This document shows, in pieces, positions 51,657 to 59,947 of a DNA stretch of 64,000 bases; positions within the stretch are counted from its first letter, which is position 1, and the number at the start of each line of letters is the position of its first letter. The translations under genes and the position numbers were made by a program. Below the pieces are notes generated by a model. It did no database searches, was not told where the DNA came from, and saw nothing but the letters and a program-made list of their open reading frames with translations. Source of the stretch: Lysobacter sp. (lineage in GTDB: Bacteria > Pseudomonadota > Gammaproteobacteria > Xanthomonadales > Xanthomonadaceae); the NCBI GenBank assembly GCA_019634715.1, contig JAHCAU010000016.1:1-64000 (forward strand). The letters run 5' to 3'.

Positions 51657-53315
51657 CTTCAGTGCCTTGAACTTCAGGCGGTGCGGCTTGGCGCCTTCCT
51701 CGCCGAGGCGGCGCTTCTTGTCCTCTTCGTACTCGCGGTAGTTGCCCTGGAAGAATTCGACGTGCGAGTCGCCTTCGAACGCGAGGATGTGGGTCGCGAT
51801 GCGGTCCAGGAACCAGCGGTCATGGCTGATGACGAACGTGTTGCCCGGGAATTCCAGCAGCGCGTCTTCCAGCGCGCGCAGGGTTTCGATGTCGAGGTCG
51901 TTCGACGGTTCGTCGAGCAGCAGCACGTTGCCGCCCTGCAGCAGGGTCTTGGCCATGTGCAGGCGGCCGCGCTCACCGCCGGACAGGCTGCCCACCATCT
52001 TCTGCTGGTCCTGGCCCTTGAAGTTGAAGCGGCCGATGTAGGCGCGCGACTGGATCTCGACGCCATTGATGTTGAGGATATCCAGGCCGCCGGAGACTTC
52101 CTGGAACACGTTGTGGTTGCCCTCCAGCTTGTCGCGGCTCTGGTCGACGTAGGCGAGCTTGACGGTCGGACCGATGTCGATCGTGCCCGAATCCGGCTTT
52201 TCCTGGCCGGTGATCATGCGGAACAGGGTCGACTTGCCGGCGCCGTTCGGGCCGATGATGCCGACGATGGCGCCCGGCGGCACCACGAAGCTCAGGTCGT
52301 CGATCAGCAGGCGGTCGCCGAACTTCTTCGAGACGTTCTTGAACTCCATCACCTTGTTGCCCAGGCGCTCGCCCGGCGGGATGAAGATTTCGTTGGTCTC
52401 GTTGCGGCGCTGGTATTCCTGCGACTGCAGTTCGTCCAGTCGTGCCAGTCGTGCCTTGCCCTTGGAGCGGCCGCCCTTGGCGTTCTGGCGGGACCACTCC
52501 AGTTCCTTCTGGATCGCCTTCTGGCGGGCCTTTTCCTGGTTCTCTTCCTGCTTGAGGCGCTCGTCCTTCTGGACCAGCCACTCGGTGTAGTTGCCCTTCC
52601 ACGGGATGCCGCGGCCGCGGTCGAGTTCGAGGATCCATTCGGCGGCGTTGTCGAGGAAGTAGCGATCATGGGTGACCGCGACCACGGTGCCGGTATAGCG
52701 GGCGAGGAACTGTTCCAGCCACTCGACCGATTCGGCGTCGAGATGGTTGGTCGGTTCGTCGAGCAGCAGCATGTCCGGCTTGCTCAGCAGCAGGCGGCAC
52801 AGCGCGACGCGGCGCTTCTCGCCGCCCGACAGCTTGCCGATCACCGCGTCCCACGGCGGCAGGCGCAGGGCGTCGGCCGCCACTTCCAGCTGCTGTTCCA
52901 GCATGTGCGCGTCGCCCGAGGCGAGGATTGCCTCGAGGCGCTCCTGCTCCTTGGCCAGCGCATCGAAATCGGCGCCTTCCTCGGCGTAGGCGGCGTAGAC
53001 CGCTTCCAGCGCGGCCTGCGCCTGCAGCACTTCGCCCACGCCTTCCTCGACGGCCTCGCGCACGGTCTTGTTCGGGTCCAGTTCCGGCTCCTGCGCCAGG
53101 TAGCCGACCTTGATGCCCGGCTGCGGGCGGGCCTCGCCCTGGAAGTCCTTGTCGACGCCGGCCATGATCTTCAGCACGGTCGACTTGCCGGCGCCGTTCA
53201 GGCCGAGCAGGCCGATCTTCGCGCCGGGGAAGAAGGACAGCGAAATGTCCTTGATGATCTGGCGCTTCGGCGGCACGACCTTGCTGACGCCGTTCATGGT
53301 GTAGATGTATTGCAT
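51654..53315 (-). CDS. ettA: Energy-dependent translational throttle A (ABC-F ATPase)
   Basis: EttA is an ABC-F protein that binds the ribosomal E site and gates translation with ATP level. The 553-residue protein has two ABC domains. Walker A LLGLNGAGKSTVL, signature KLSGGEKRRVALC, and Walker B LLLDEPTNHLDAE mark the first; IIGPNGAGKSTLF, SLSGGERGRLHM, and VLLLDEPSNDLD the second. The PtIM linker between (LKQEENQEKARQKAIQKELE) is the lysine/glutamate-rich arm. Length and start MQYIYTMNGVSKVVPPKR are standard. The stop sits in a strong hairpin. Confidence 0.95.
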   Translation of the reverse strand: MQYIYTMNGVSKVVPPKRQIIKDISLSFFPGAKIGLLGLNGAGKSTVLKIMAGVDKDFQGEARPQPGIKVGYLAQEPELDPNKTVREAVEEGVGEVLQAQAALEAVYAAYAEEGADFDALAKEQERLEAILASGDAHMLEQQLEVAADALRLPPWDAVIGKLSGGEKRRVALCRLLLSKPDMLLLDEPTNHLDAESVEWLEQFLARYTGTVVAVTHDRYFLDNAAEWILELDRGRGIPWKGNYTEWLVQKDERLKQEENQEKARQKAIQKELEWSRQNAKGGRSKGKARLARLDELQSQEYQRRNETNEIFIPPGERLGNKVMEFKNVSKKFGDRLLIDDLSFVVPPGAIVGIIGPNGAGKSTLFRMITGQEKPDSGTIDIGPTVKLAYVDQSRDKLEGNHNVFQEVSGGLDILNINGVEIQSRAYIGRFNFKGQDQQKMVGSLSGGERGRLHMAKTLLQGGNVLLLDEPSNDLDIETLRALEDALLEFPGNTFVISHDRWFLDRIATHILAFEGDSHVEFFQGNYREYEEDKKRRLGEEGAKPHRLKFKALK

Positions 53316-53519
53316 GGGGGCTCCGGAGCGTTCGTTCTGATGCGTTTGGGTCGTCCCGGCGCCCGCCCCCGGCGGGGCGCGGGCATCGACGGGCGTACGG
53401 TGGCGTCCTGCCGGCAGGGCAGGGCGCGGAGACTGGGGAATGGCCGGATTATCGCCGGAACCGCCCCGGCATCGCCAGTTTTCATAAGGTCTCCGGTGGC
53501 CCGGGGGCAGGGTGGCGGC

Positions 53520-53525
53520 TACAAT
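53520..53525 (+). promoter_or_regulatory. -10 box of glyA
   Basis: TACAAT in the context GGCTACAATTC lies 34 bp ahead of the glyA start; the ribH -10 (58474-58479) has the same GGGCTACAATTC context. No good -35 box is visible at 17 bp. Confidence 0.5.
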
Positions 53526-53558
53526 TCACGGCTCCCCACGCCGCTTCCTGGAGCTCCG

Positions 53559-54809
53559 ATGTTCCCCCGCGATGCCCGCATTGAAGGTTTCGACCCCGAA
53601 CTGGCCCAGGCGATCGCCGCCGAGAACCGCCGCCAGGAAGACCACGTCGAACTGATCGCCTCGGAAAACTACGCCAGCCCGCGGGTGATGGAAGCGCAGG
53701 GGTCCCAGCTCACCAACAAATACGCCGAGGGCTACCCGGGCAAGCGCTACTACGGCGGCTGCGAATACGTCGACATCGCCGAGCAGTTGGCGATCGACCG
53801 CGTCAAGCAGCTCTTCGGTGCGGACTACGCGAACGTGCAGCCGCATTCGGGCTCGCAGGCCAACCAGGCGGTGTTCTTCGCCCTGCTGCAGCCGGGCGAC
53901 ACCATCCTCGGCATGTCGCTCGCCCACGGCGGCCACCTGACCCACGGCGCCAAGGTGAACGCCTCGGGCAAGCTGTTCAACGCCGTGCAGTACGGCGTGA
54001 ACGACCAGGGCCTGATCGACTACGACGAAGTGGAACGCCTCGCCCTCGAGCACAAGCCGAAGATGGTCATCGCCGGCTTCTCCGCCTACTCGCAGGTCGT
54101 CGACTGGGCGCGCTTCCGCGCCATCGCCGACAAGGTCGGCGCCTGGCTGTTCGTCGACATGGCCCACGTCGCCGGCCTGATCGCCGCGGGTGTCTACCCG
54201 AACCCGGTGCCGTACGCCGACATCGTCACCTCGACCACGCACAAGACCCTGCGCGGCCCGCGCGGCGGGATCATCGTGGCGAAGGCCAACGAGGAGATCG
54301 AGAAGAAGCTGCAGAGCATCGTCTTCCCGGGCATCCAGGGCGGTCCGCTGATGCACGTCATCGCCGCCAAGGCCGTGGCCTTCAAGGAAGCGCTGCAGCC
54401 GGAATTCAAGGCCTACCAGCAGCAGGTCGTGAAGAACGCGCAGGCGATGGCCAACACCATCATCCAGCGCGGCTACAAGATCGTCTCCGGCGGCACACAG
54501 AACCACCTGATGCTGGTCGACATGATCGGCAAGGGCATCACGGGCAAGGCCGCCGAGGAAGCCCTCGGTCGCGCCCACATCACGGTGAACAAGAATGCCG
54601 TGCCGAACGACCCGCAGAAGCCGTTCGTCACCTCCGGCCTGCGCCTGGGCACCCCGGCGATCACCACCCGCGGCTACCAGGAAGCCGACTGCGTGGAGCT
54701 TGCGAACTGGATCTGCGACGTGCTGGACGCGCCGACGGACGAGGCGGTCCTCGCCCGCGTCCGCGACGCGGTCACGGCGCAGTGCCGCAAGTACCCGGTG
54801 TATGGCTGA
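53559..54809 (+). CDS. glyA: Serine hydroxymethyltransferase
   Basis: GlyA interconverts serine and glycine with tetrahydrofolate and PLP. The 416-residue protein has HVELIASENYASPRVMEAQG near the N terminus, NKYAEGYPGKRYYGGCE, the DYDEVERLALEHKPK region, and the PLP-lysine in TSTTHKTLRGPRGG (Lys229). The start ATG follows a CTGGAG ribosome site and matches family start positions. It is followed by the GGGAATCG repeat region and nrdR, and leads into the rib operon. It is divergent from ettA. Confidence 0.96.
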   Translation: MFPRDARIEGFDPELAQAIAAENRRQEDHVELIASENYASPRVMEAQGSQLTNKYAEGYPGKRYYGGCEYVDIAEQLAIDRVKQLFGADYANVQPHSGSQANQAVFFALLQPGDTILGMSLAHGGHLTHGAKVNASGKLFNAVQYGVNDQGLIDYDEVERLALEHKPKMVIAGFSAYSQVVDWARFRAIADKVGAWLFVDMAHVAGLIAAGVYPNPVPYADIVTSTTHKTLRGPRGGIIVAKANEEIEKKLQSIVFPGIQGGPLMHVIAAKAVAFKEALQPEFKAYQQQVVKNAQAMANTIIQRGYKIVSGGTQNHLMLVDMIGKGITGKAAEEALGRAHITVNKNAVPNDPQKPFVTSGLRLGTPAITTRGYQEADCVELANWICDVLDAPTDEAVLARVRDAVTAQCRKYPVYG

Positions 54810-54815
54810 CATGGC

Positions 54816-54907
54816 GGGAATCGGGAATCGGGAACCGGGAATCGCCAGGAGCGACGACTCGCCTTTCCCGATCTTCCGATTCCCGACTCCCGACTCCCGA
54901 TTCCCGG
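54816..54907. repeat. GGGAATCG tandem inverted repeat between glyA and nrdR
   Basis: Four degenerate copies of GGGAATCG (54816-54845) face an inverted set (54864-54907; ...GATTCCCGACTCCCGACTCCCG...). The arms can fold together. The same family is at 33051-33155. It may terminate glyA transcription before nrdR. Confidence 0.7.
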
Positions 54908-54914
54908 TCCGCTG

Positions 54915-55463
54915 ATGCACTGCCCCTACTGCCAGCACCAGGACACCCGCGTCATCGATTCGCGCGTCAGCGAAGACGGCGCGACGATCCGGCGCCGGCG
55001 CGAGTGCGAGGCCTGCGGCGAGCGCTTCTCCACGCTGGAAACCGTCGAGCTGAAGCTGCCGGCAATCATCAAGAGCGATGGTCGCCGCGAGCACTTCGAC
55101 GCGCGCAAGCTGCGCCAGAGCTTCGACCGCGCGCTGCACAAGCGCCCGGTGTCGGAAGAGCAGATCGAGTCGGCGGTGCGTGCGGTCGTGCACCAACTGC
55201 GCATGACCACCGAGCGCGAACTGCCGTCGCGGCGTGTCGGCGAGTTCGTGATGGCCGAGCTGCGCAGGCTCGACAACGTCGCCTTCGTCCGATTCGCCTC
55301 GGTCTATCGCGCCTTCGAGGACGTGGCCGACTTCCGCGAGGAGCTCGACCGGCTCGAGCGCGACATTCCCGTCGAAAGCCAGTTGCCGCTGCTCGGCGGC
55401 GACGTGGTGCCCTTCGACCGGCTGGCCGAGCGCGCCGCCGACAAAGACAAGAAGAAACGCTGA
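54915..55463 (+). CDS. nrdR: Transcriptional repressor NrdR
   Basis: NrdR is the ATP-cone repressor of ribonucleotide reductase genes. The 182-residue protein has the zinc ribbon with CPYCQHQDTRVIDSR and CEACGERFSTLE, then the ATP-cone domain ELKLPAIIKSDGRREHFD with FRARKL as FDARKLRQSFD. A charged C-terminal tail (ADKDKKKR) is longer than usual. It begins the nrdR-ribD-ribE-ribB-ribH-nusB cluster, as in many proteobacteria. Confidence 0.95.
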   Translation: MHCPYCQHQDTRVIDSRVSEDGATIRRRRECEACGERFSTLETVELKLPAIIKSDGRREHFDARKLRQSFDRALHKRPVSEEQIESAVRAVVHQLRMTTERELPSRRVGEFVMAELRRLDNVAFVRFASVYRAFEDVADFREELDRLERDIPVESQLPLLGGDVVPFDRLAERAADKDKKKR

Positions 55464-55469
55464 GACGCC

Positions 55470-56588
55470 ATGACCGTTCAGGGATTCACGGCGACCGACC
55501 ACGCGATGATGGCGCACGCCCTGCGCCTGGCCGAGCGCGGCGCCTACACCACCAGGCCCAACCCGATGGTCGGCTGCGTGATCGCGCAGGGCGACGAGGT
55601 GGTCGGCGAAGGCTGGCACCAGCGTGCCGGCGAACCGCATGCGGAAGTGTTCGCGCTGCAGGCCGCCGGCGAACGCGCGCGCGGCGCCACCGCCTACGTC
55701 ACCCTCGAACCCTGCGCGCATCACGGGCGCACGCCGCCGTGCTGCGATGCGCTGGTCGTGGCCGGCGTGACGCGCGTGGTCGCGGCCATGCGCGATCCGT
55801 TCGCGCAGGTCGACGGCGCCGGTTTCGAACGCCTGCGCGCGGCCGGTGTCGCGGTCGAGCATGGCCTGATGGAGGCCGAAGCGCGCCGGCTCAACCGTGG
55901 CTATCTGTCGCGCCTGGAGCGCGGCCGGCCATGGGTGCGGGTGAAGCTCGCGACCAGCCTCGATGGCCGCACCGCGCTGGCGAACAAGGAATCCAGGTGG
56001 ATCAGCGGCGAGGCCGCGCGCCGCGACGTGATGCACTGGCGCGCCCGTGCCGGCGCCATCCTCACCGGCGCTGGCACCGTGCTCGCCGACGACCCGCGCC
56101 TGACCGTGCGCTTCGACGACGACACCGCCGGGGAAAGCGTGCCTTTCGTCGCGCCGATGCGCGTGGTGCTCGATCCCGGCCTGGCCACCGTCGCCCGCGA
56201 CCACGTGCGCGCCGGCAATGCGCCGACCCTCTATTTCCATGCGCCCGACACCAAGGTGCCGCGCGGTTTCGCCGCCGCGCACGCCGTCGCGCCGATGCGC
56301 GGCGGCCAGCTCGACCTGCTCGCGGTGTTGAAGCGGCTGGCCGAGCTGGGCGTGAACGAAGTGCAGGTCGAGGCCGGCGCCACCCTGGCCGGCGCCCTGC
56401 TGCGCGACGGCCTGGTCGACGAAGTGTTGCTGTACATGGCGCCGCTGCTGCTCGGCGCCGAGGCGCGCCCGCTGTTCGACGGCCTGCACATCGACGACAT
56501 GACGCAGCGTTTCGAACTCAGGCTCGTCGAAACCCGCATGCTCGGCGATGATCTGCGCCTGCTGCTGCAGCCGAGGCCGGCGTCGTGA
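55470..56588 (+). CDS. ribD: Riboflavin deaminase-reductase
   Basis: RibD deaminates then reduces the pyrimidine in riboflavin synthesis. The 372-residue protein has the zinc deaminase half with PHAEVFAL, VTLEPCAHHGRTPPCCDALV, and the reductase half with WVRVKLATSLDGRTAL, NKESRWISG, and the end NEVQVEAGATLAGALL. It lies 6 bp after nrdR in the same direction. Confidence 0.95.
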   Translation: MTVQGFTATDHAMMAHALRLAERGAYTTRPNPMVGCVIAQGDEVVGEGWHQRAGEPHAEVFALQAAGERARGATAYVTLEPCAHHGRTPPCCDALVVAGVTRVVAAMRDPFAQVDGAGFERLRAAGVAVEHGLMEAEARRLNRGYLSRLERGRPWVRVKLATSLDGRTALANKESRWISGEAARRDVMHWRARAGAILTGAGTVLADDPRLTVRFDDDTAGESVPFVAPMRVVLDPGLATVARDHVRAGNAPTLYFHAPDTKVPRGFAAAHAVAPMRGGQLDLLAVLKRLAELGVNEVQVEAGATLAGALLRDGLVDEVLLYMAPLLLGAEARPLFDGLHIDDMTQRFELRLVETRMLGDDLRLLLQPRPAS

Positions 56589-56631
56589 CCGGCGCCCGCC
56601 CGCCGCATCCCCATCGAGGAACCGCATCCCC

Positions 56632-57234
56632 ATGTTCACCGGATTGATCGAAGGCGTCGGCCGCGTCCTCGCCCTCGAACCCGTCGGCGGCGACGTGCGC
56701 CTGCGCATCGGCGTCGGCTCGCTGCCGTTCGCCGATGTCGCGCTCGGCGAGAGCATCGCGGTCAGCGGCGTGTGCCTGACGGTGATCGAATTCGACGCGA
56801 CGTCCTTCGCTGCCGATGCCTCCACCGAAACCCTGGCGTTGACCACGCTGGGCAAGCTCGCGGTCGGCCACGCGGTCAACCTCGAACGTGCGATGCGACC
56901 GACCGACCGCCTCGGCGGCCACCTGGTCAGCGGCCACGTCGACGGTGTCGGCCGCGTGCTGTCGGTCCACGACGACGCGCGCGCGCAGCGCTGGCGCTTC
57001 GCCGCGCCGGCCGCGCTGCTGAAGTACGTCGCGACCAAGGGCTCGATCTGCGTCGATGGCGTCAGCCTCACCGTGAACGCGGTCGACGGCGAAGGCTTCG
57101 AGGTCGCGCTGATCCCGCACACCGTGTCGCATACCGCGTTCGCGTCCACAGCCGTCGGCGACGCGGTGAACCTGGAAGTCGATCTGGTCGCACGCTACGT
57201 CGAGCGCCTGCTGTCGGCAAAGGAATCACAATGA
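56632..57234 (+). CDS. ribE: Riboflavin synthase, alpha chain
   Basis: The enzyme dismutates two lumazines to riboflavin. The 200-residue protein has the two-barrel repeat: MFTGLIEGVGRVLALEPV, then SGVCLTVIEFD in the first barrel, and HLVSGHVDGVGRVLSVHDD with DGVSLTVNAVDG in the second. The stop overlaps the ribB start (ATG 57231) by 4 bp. Start at 56632 is the family-typical MFTG. Confidence 0.96.
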   Translation: MFTGLIEGVGRVLALEPVGGDVRLRIGVGSLPFADVALGESIAVSGVCLTVIEFDATSFAADASTETLALTTLGKLAVGHAVNLERAMRPTDRLGGHLVSGHVDGVGRVLSVHDDARAQRWRFAAPAALLKYVATKGSICVDGVSLTVNAVDGEGFEVALIPHTVSHTAFASTAVGDAVNLEVDLVARYVERLLSAKESQ

Positions 57235-58325
57235 GTTTTTCGCCCATTCCCGAATTGCTGGAAGAAATCCGCGCCGGCCGCATGGTGGTCATCGTCGACG
57301 ACGAGGACCGCGAGAACGAGGGCGACCTGATCATGGCCGCCGAGATGGTGCGGCCGCAGGACATCAACTTCATGGTCACGCACGCGCGCGGCCTGGTCTG
57401 CCTGTCGCTCACCCGCGAGCGCTGCCGCCAACTCGGCCTGCCGCCGATGGTGCGCGACAACACCTCGCCGCACGGCACCAACTTCACGGTCAGCATCGAA
57501 GCCGCCGAGGGCGTGACCACTGGCATCAGCGCCTACGACCGCGCGCACACCGTGCGTACCGCCGTGCGTCCCGACGCCTCCGCAGGCGACCTGTCGCAGC
57601 CCGGGCACATCTTCCCGCTGATGGCCCAGCCCGGCGGCGTGCTCAATCGCGCCGGTCATACCGAAGCGGCCAGCGACCTCGCGCTGCTCGCCGGCTTCGA
57701 GCCGGCCGGGGTGCTGGTCGAGATCCTCAATGCCGACGGCAGCATGGCACGCCGCCCGCAACTGGAGGTGTTCGCGCGCGAGCACGGCCTGAAGATGGGT
57801 TCGATCGAGGAGCTGATCCGTTACCGCCTGCACAACGAGCACACGATCGAGCGCGTGGACGTGCGCGGGATCGAGACCGAGCACGGCCCGTTCCGCCTGC
57901 ACACCTACCGCGACCGCATCGGCCACGGCCTGCACTTCGCCCTGCTCCGGGGCGAGGCCGATGCCGCGACCCCGACCCTGGTCCGCGTGCACATGCAGAA
58001 CCCGCTGGCCGATGCCCTGCACTGGCGTCGCCCCGACTTCGGTCCGGCGGTCGGCGACGTGCTCGCCAAGATCGCCGCCGAAGGCCGCGGCGCCCTGGTC
58101 CTGCTCGGCGAGCCGCAGGGCGCCGACGCCCTGCTGGCGCGCATCCGCGAGCAGCCCGAGCCCACGGCCCGCGGCGGTGCCATGGCCGAATGGCGGCGCA
58201 ACGGCGCCGGCAGCCAGATCCTCGCCGACCTCGGCCTCGGCAGGCTGCGCGTGCTCGGCACGCCCAGAAAACAGGTCGGCCTGGCCGGTTTCGGCCTGGA
58301 AGTGGTGGAGTACGTGGGGCTTTGA
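57231..58325 (+). CDS. ribB: DHBP synthase fused to degenerate GTP cyclohydrolase II
   Basis: RibB makes 3,4-dihydroxy-2-butanone 4-phosphate from ribulose 5-phosphate. The 364-residue protein has a complete RibB half with VIVDDEDRENEGDLIMAAE, INFMVTHARGLVCLS, TPHGTNFTVSIEA as SPHGTNFTVSIEA, and GHTEAASDLALLAGF. The C-terminal half (after about residue 210) has the place of GTP cyclohydrolase II but lacks the zinc cysteines, including GSxRCDCG; only HGLHFALLRGEAD remains. So it should have DHBP synthase activity only, and ribA must be elsewhere in the genome. Confidence 0.92.
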   Translation: MSFSPIPELLEEIRAGRMVVIVDDEDRENEGDLIMAAEMVRPQDINFMVTHARGLVCLSLTRERCRQLGLPPMVRDNTSPHGTNFTVSIEAAEGVTTGISAYDRAHTVRTAVRPDASAGDLSQPGHIFPLMAQPGGVLNRAGHTEAASDLALLAGFEPAGVLVEILNADGSMARRPQLEVFAREHGLKMGSIEELIRYRLHNEHTIERVDVRGIETEHGPFRLHTYRDRIGHGLHFALLRGEADAATPTLVRVHMQNPLADALHWRRPDFGPAVGDVLAKIAAEGRGALVLLGEPQGADALLARIREQPEPTARGGAMAEWRRNGAGSQILADLGLGRLRVLGTPRKQVGLAGFGLEVVEYVGL

Positions 58326-58342
58326 GCGAGGGCAGTCCGTGG

Positions 58343-58472
58343 CCCGGGCAAGCGCAAAGCGCGCACCCGGGGCGCACTCGGGACAGGAACAGGCATGCGC
58401 CTCGTGGTCCCGGGCGCCGCCTTTGCCTGACCTGTCGAGAATCCCCGGGTGCGGCCTTCGGCCTGACCCGGG
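58343..58472. repeat. Two REP hairpins between ribB and ribH
   Basis: The first copy (58343-58372, CCCGGGCAAGCGC...GCGCACCCGGG) and the second (58444-58472, CCCGGGTGCGGCC TTC GGCCTGACCCGGG) resemble the frequent CCCGGGTAAGCGCAGCGCACCCGGG REP of the lineage and form a pair in opposite orientation. The second one ends 2 bp before the -10 of the ribH promoter. Confidence 0.7.
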
Positions 58473-58473
58473 C

Positions 58474-58479
58474 TACAAT
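58474..58479 (+). promoter_or_regulatory. -10 box of ribH
   Basis: TACAAT in the same GGGCTACAATTC context as glyA. It gives ribH, nusB and thiL a promoter of their own. No strong -35 was seen. Confidence 0.45.
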
Positions 58480-58511
58480 TCCCGGCCCCCTCTCCCAGCT
58501 CGCCGCCCCCC

Positions 58512-58979
58512 ATGTCCCATTACGAAGGCGACCTGCGCGCCCCCGAAGGCGCCCGTTTCGCGATCATCGCCAGTCGCTGGAATCCCCGCATCACCGACCG
58601 CCTGGTCGCCGGCGCGCGTGAAGCGTTCGCCGCCAACGGCGTCGCCGAGGACGCGATCGACGTGGTCCGCGTGCCGGGCGCCTGGGAACTGCCGGTGGCC
58701 GCCGCGCGCCTCGCCGAGGCCGGACGCCATGCGGGCCTGATCGCGCTGGGCTGCGTGGTGCGCGGCGACACTCGTCACTACGAACAGGTCGCCGACGGCT
58801 GTTCCGATGCGCTGATGCGCGTCTCGCTCGACTATCGCCTGCCGGTCGCCAACGGCGTGCTGGCCGTCGACCGCTACGAGGACGCCGAGGCCCGCGCCGG
58901 CGGCAGCCACGGCAACAAGGGCGAAGAAACCGCGCTCGTCGTCATCGAAATGGCGAATCTGATGGAGAAACTGGCATGA
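58512..58979 (+). CDS. ribH: 6,7-Dimethyl-8-ribityllumazine synthase
   Basis: RibH condenses DHBP and the aminouracil to lumazine. The 155-residue protein has ARFAIIASRWNPRITDRLVA, VVRVPGAWELPVAA, IALGCVVRGDTRHYEQVAD and PVANGVLAVD, standard for the family. The stop overlaps the nusB start by 4 bp. Confidence 0.96.
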   Translation: MSHYEGDLRAPEGARFAIIASRWNPRITDRLVAGAREAFAANGVAEDAIDVVRVPGAWELPVAAARLAEAGRHAGLIALGCVVRGDTRHYEQVADGCSDALMRVSLDYRLPVANGVLAVDRYEDAEARAGGSHGNKGEETALVVIEMANLMEKLA

Positions 58980-59437
58980 GCAAGCATCGCAGGCCCGACG
59001 GCGTCGATCCCGTGCTGCGCACCCGCGCGCGCCGCCGCGCACTGCAGGCCGTGTACGCCTGGCAGCTCTCGGGCGCCACCGCGCGCGACATCGTCACCCA
59101 GTTCGCCCACGAGCAGGCCCGCGAGATCGCCGACCTCGCCTATTTCGAGGATCTCGTCCACGGCGTCGATACGCACCGCGCGGAACTCGATGCCGCGCTC
59201 GCCCCGTTCCTCGACCGCGGCATCGACGAGGTCGACCCGATCGAACGCGCCGCGCTGCGCATCGCCGCCTACGAATTCGCCCATCGCCAGGATGTGCCCT
59301 ACCGCGTCGTGATCAACGAGGCACTGGAATCGGTGAAGCGCTTCGGCTCCGAACACGGTCACACCTACGTCAACGGCGTGCTCGACCATGCCGCCGCCGC
59401 GCTGCGCGGGGTCGAGGTGCAGGCGTCGCGCAAGTAG
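58976..59437 (+). CDS. nusB: Transcription antitermination protein NusB
   Basis: NusB binds boxA RNA with NusE in antitermination of rRNA operons. The 153-residue protein has ARRRALQAVYAWQLSGA, LDRGIDEVDPIERAALRIAA, DVPYRVVINEALESVKRFGS and TYVNGVLD. It overlaps ribH by 4 bp (ATGA). The next conserved gene in this order is thiL, but one AT-richer gene intervenes here. Confidence 0.95.
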   Translation: MSKHRRPDGVDPVLRTRARRRALQAVYAWQLSGATARDIVTQFAHEQAREIADLAYFEDLVHGVDTHRAELDAALAPFLDRGIDEVDPIERAALRIAAYEFAHRQDVPYRVVINEALESVKRFGSEHGHTYVNGVLDHAAAALRGVEVQASRK

Positions 59438-59459
59438 GCTTCGACGGAATTCTTTGCCG

Positions 59460-59945
59460 GTGGCGCACTCGATTTCCGGTGTCCTGATCCAAGGGAGCGT
59501 CGATCTTGATGTCGCGGCTTCATATGATCTCTTTCCGCTGATCGACAAGGCCGGCATCAAGTTCTTTCCACTTGATCATTATTATCTCGCTTACTGGTCC
59601 CACAAGCTGGGGCGTCCCGGCCGATGGGAAATGCCGGAAAGCTTCCCTGGGACCTTTCCCGGGTGCGAGGTTCTCAGGGTGCTGGTAGGTGCTGTTCAAG
59701 CCAGAGATGCGCCCTTTGCCATTGTCATGACCGAGTATTTCGGTGGCATCGGTGAGCAGTGGGCGGCCTTTGTCGAAGGCGGCAAGATGATTCCGCAGGC
59801 AGACATCAATGGAGTTCTTTCTGCGTTCGGTGTCTCGCCTAGCGGTCATCTTGATGCTTTCGAGGCATACGGATTCGGCGATATTCGCCGAAACCCCCAA
59901 TTTCTCTTGAAGTATGGCCGTTGGTGCCGAATCTACAACGTCTGA
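59460..59945 (+). CDS. AT-richer protein of unknown function between nusB and thiL
   Basis: I do not recognise this 161-residue protein (GTG start at 59460, 22 bp after the nusB stop). The body is rich in aromatics and glycine (HYYLAYWSHKLGRPG, MTEYFGGIGEQWAAFVEGG) with a C-terminal FGDIRRNPQFLLKYGRWC. No signal peptide or membrane segment is seen. The gene is clearly AT-richer than nusB and thiL, which normally are adjacent, so it looks like an insertion. An immunity or inhibitor role is imaginable but there is no evidence. Other in-frame starts were not convincing. Confidence 0.6.
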   Translation: MAHSISGVLIQGSVDLDVAASYDLFPLIDKAGIKFFPLDHYYLAYWSHKLGRPGRWEMPESFPGTFPGCEVLRVLVGAVQARDAPFAIVMTEYFGGIGEQWAAFVEGGKMIPQADINGVLSAFGVSPSGHLDAFEAYGFGDIRRNPQFLLKYGRWCRIYNV

Positions 59946-59947
59946 CC

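Noticed and set aside
53526..57149. A 1207-codon minus-strand frame across glyA, nrdR, ribD and ribE
   Set aside because: All four plus-strand genes are well conserved families, so the antisense frame is not real.
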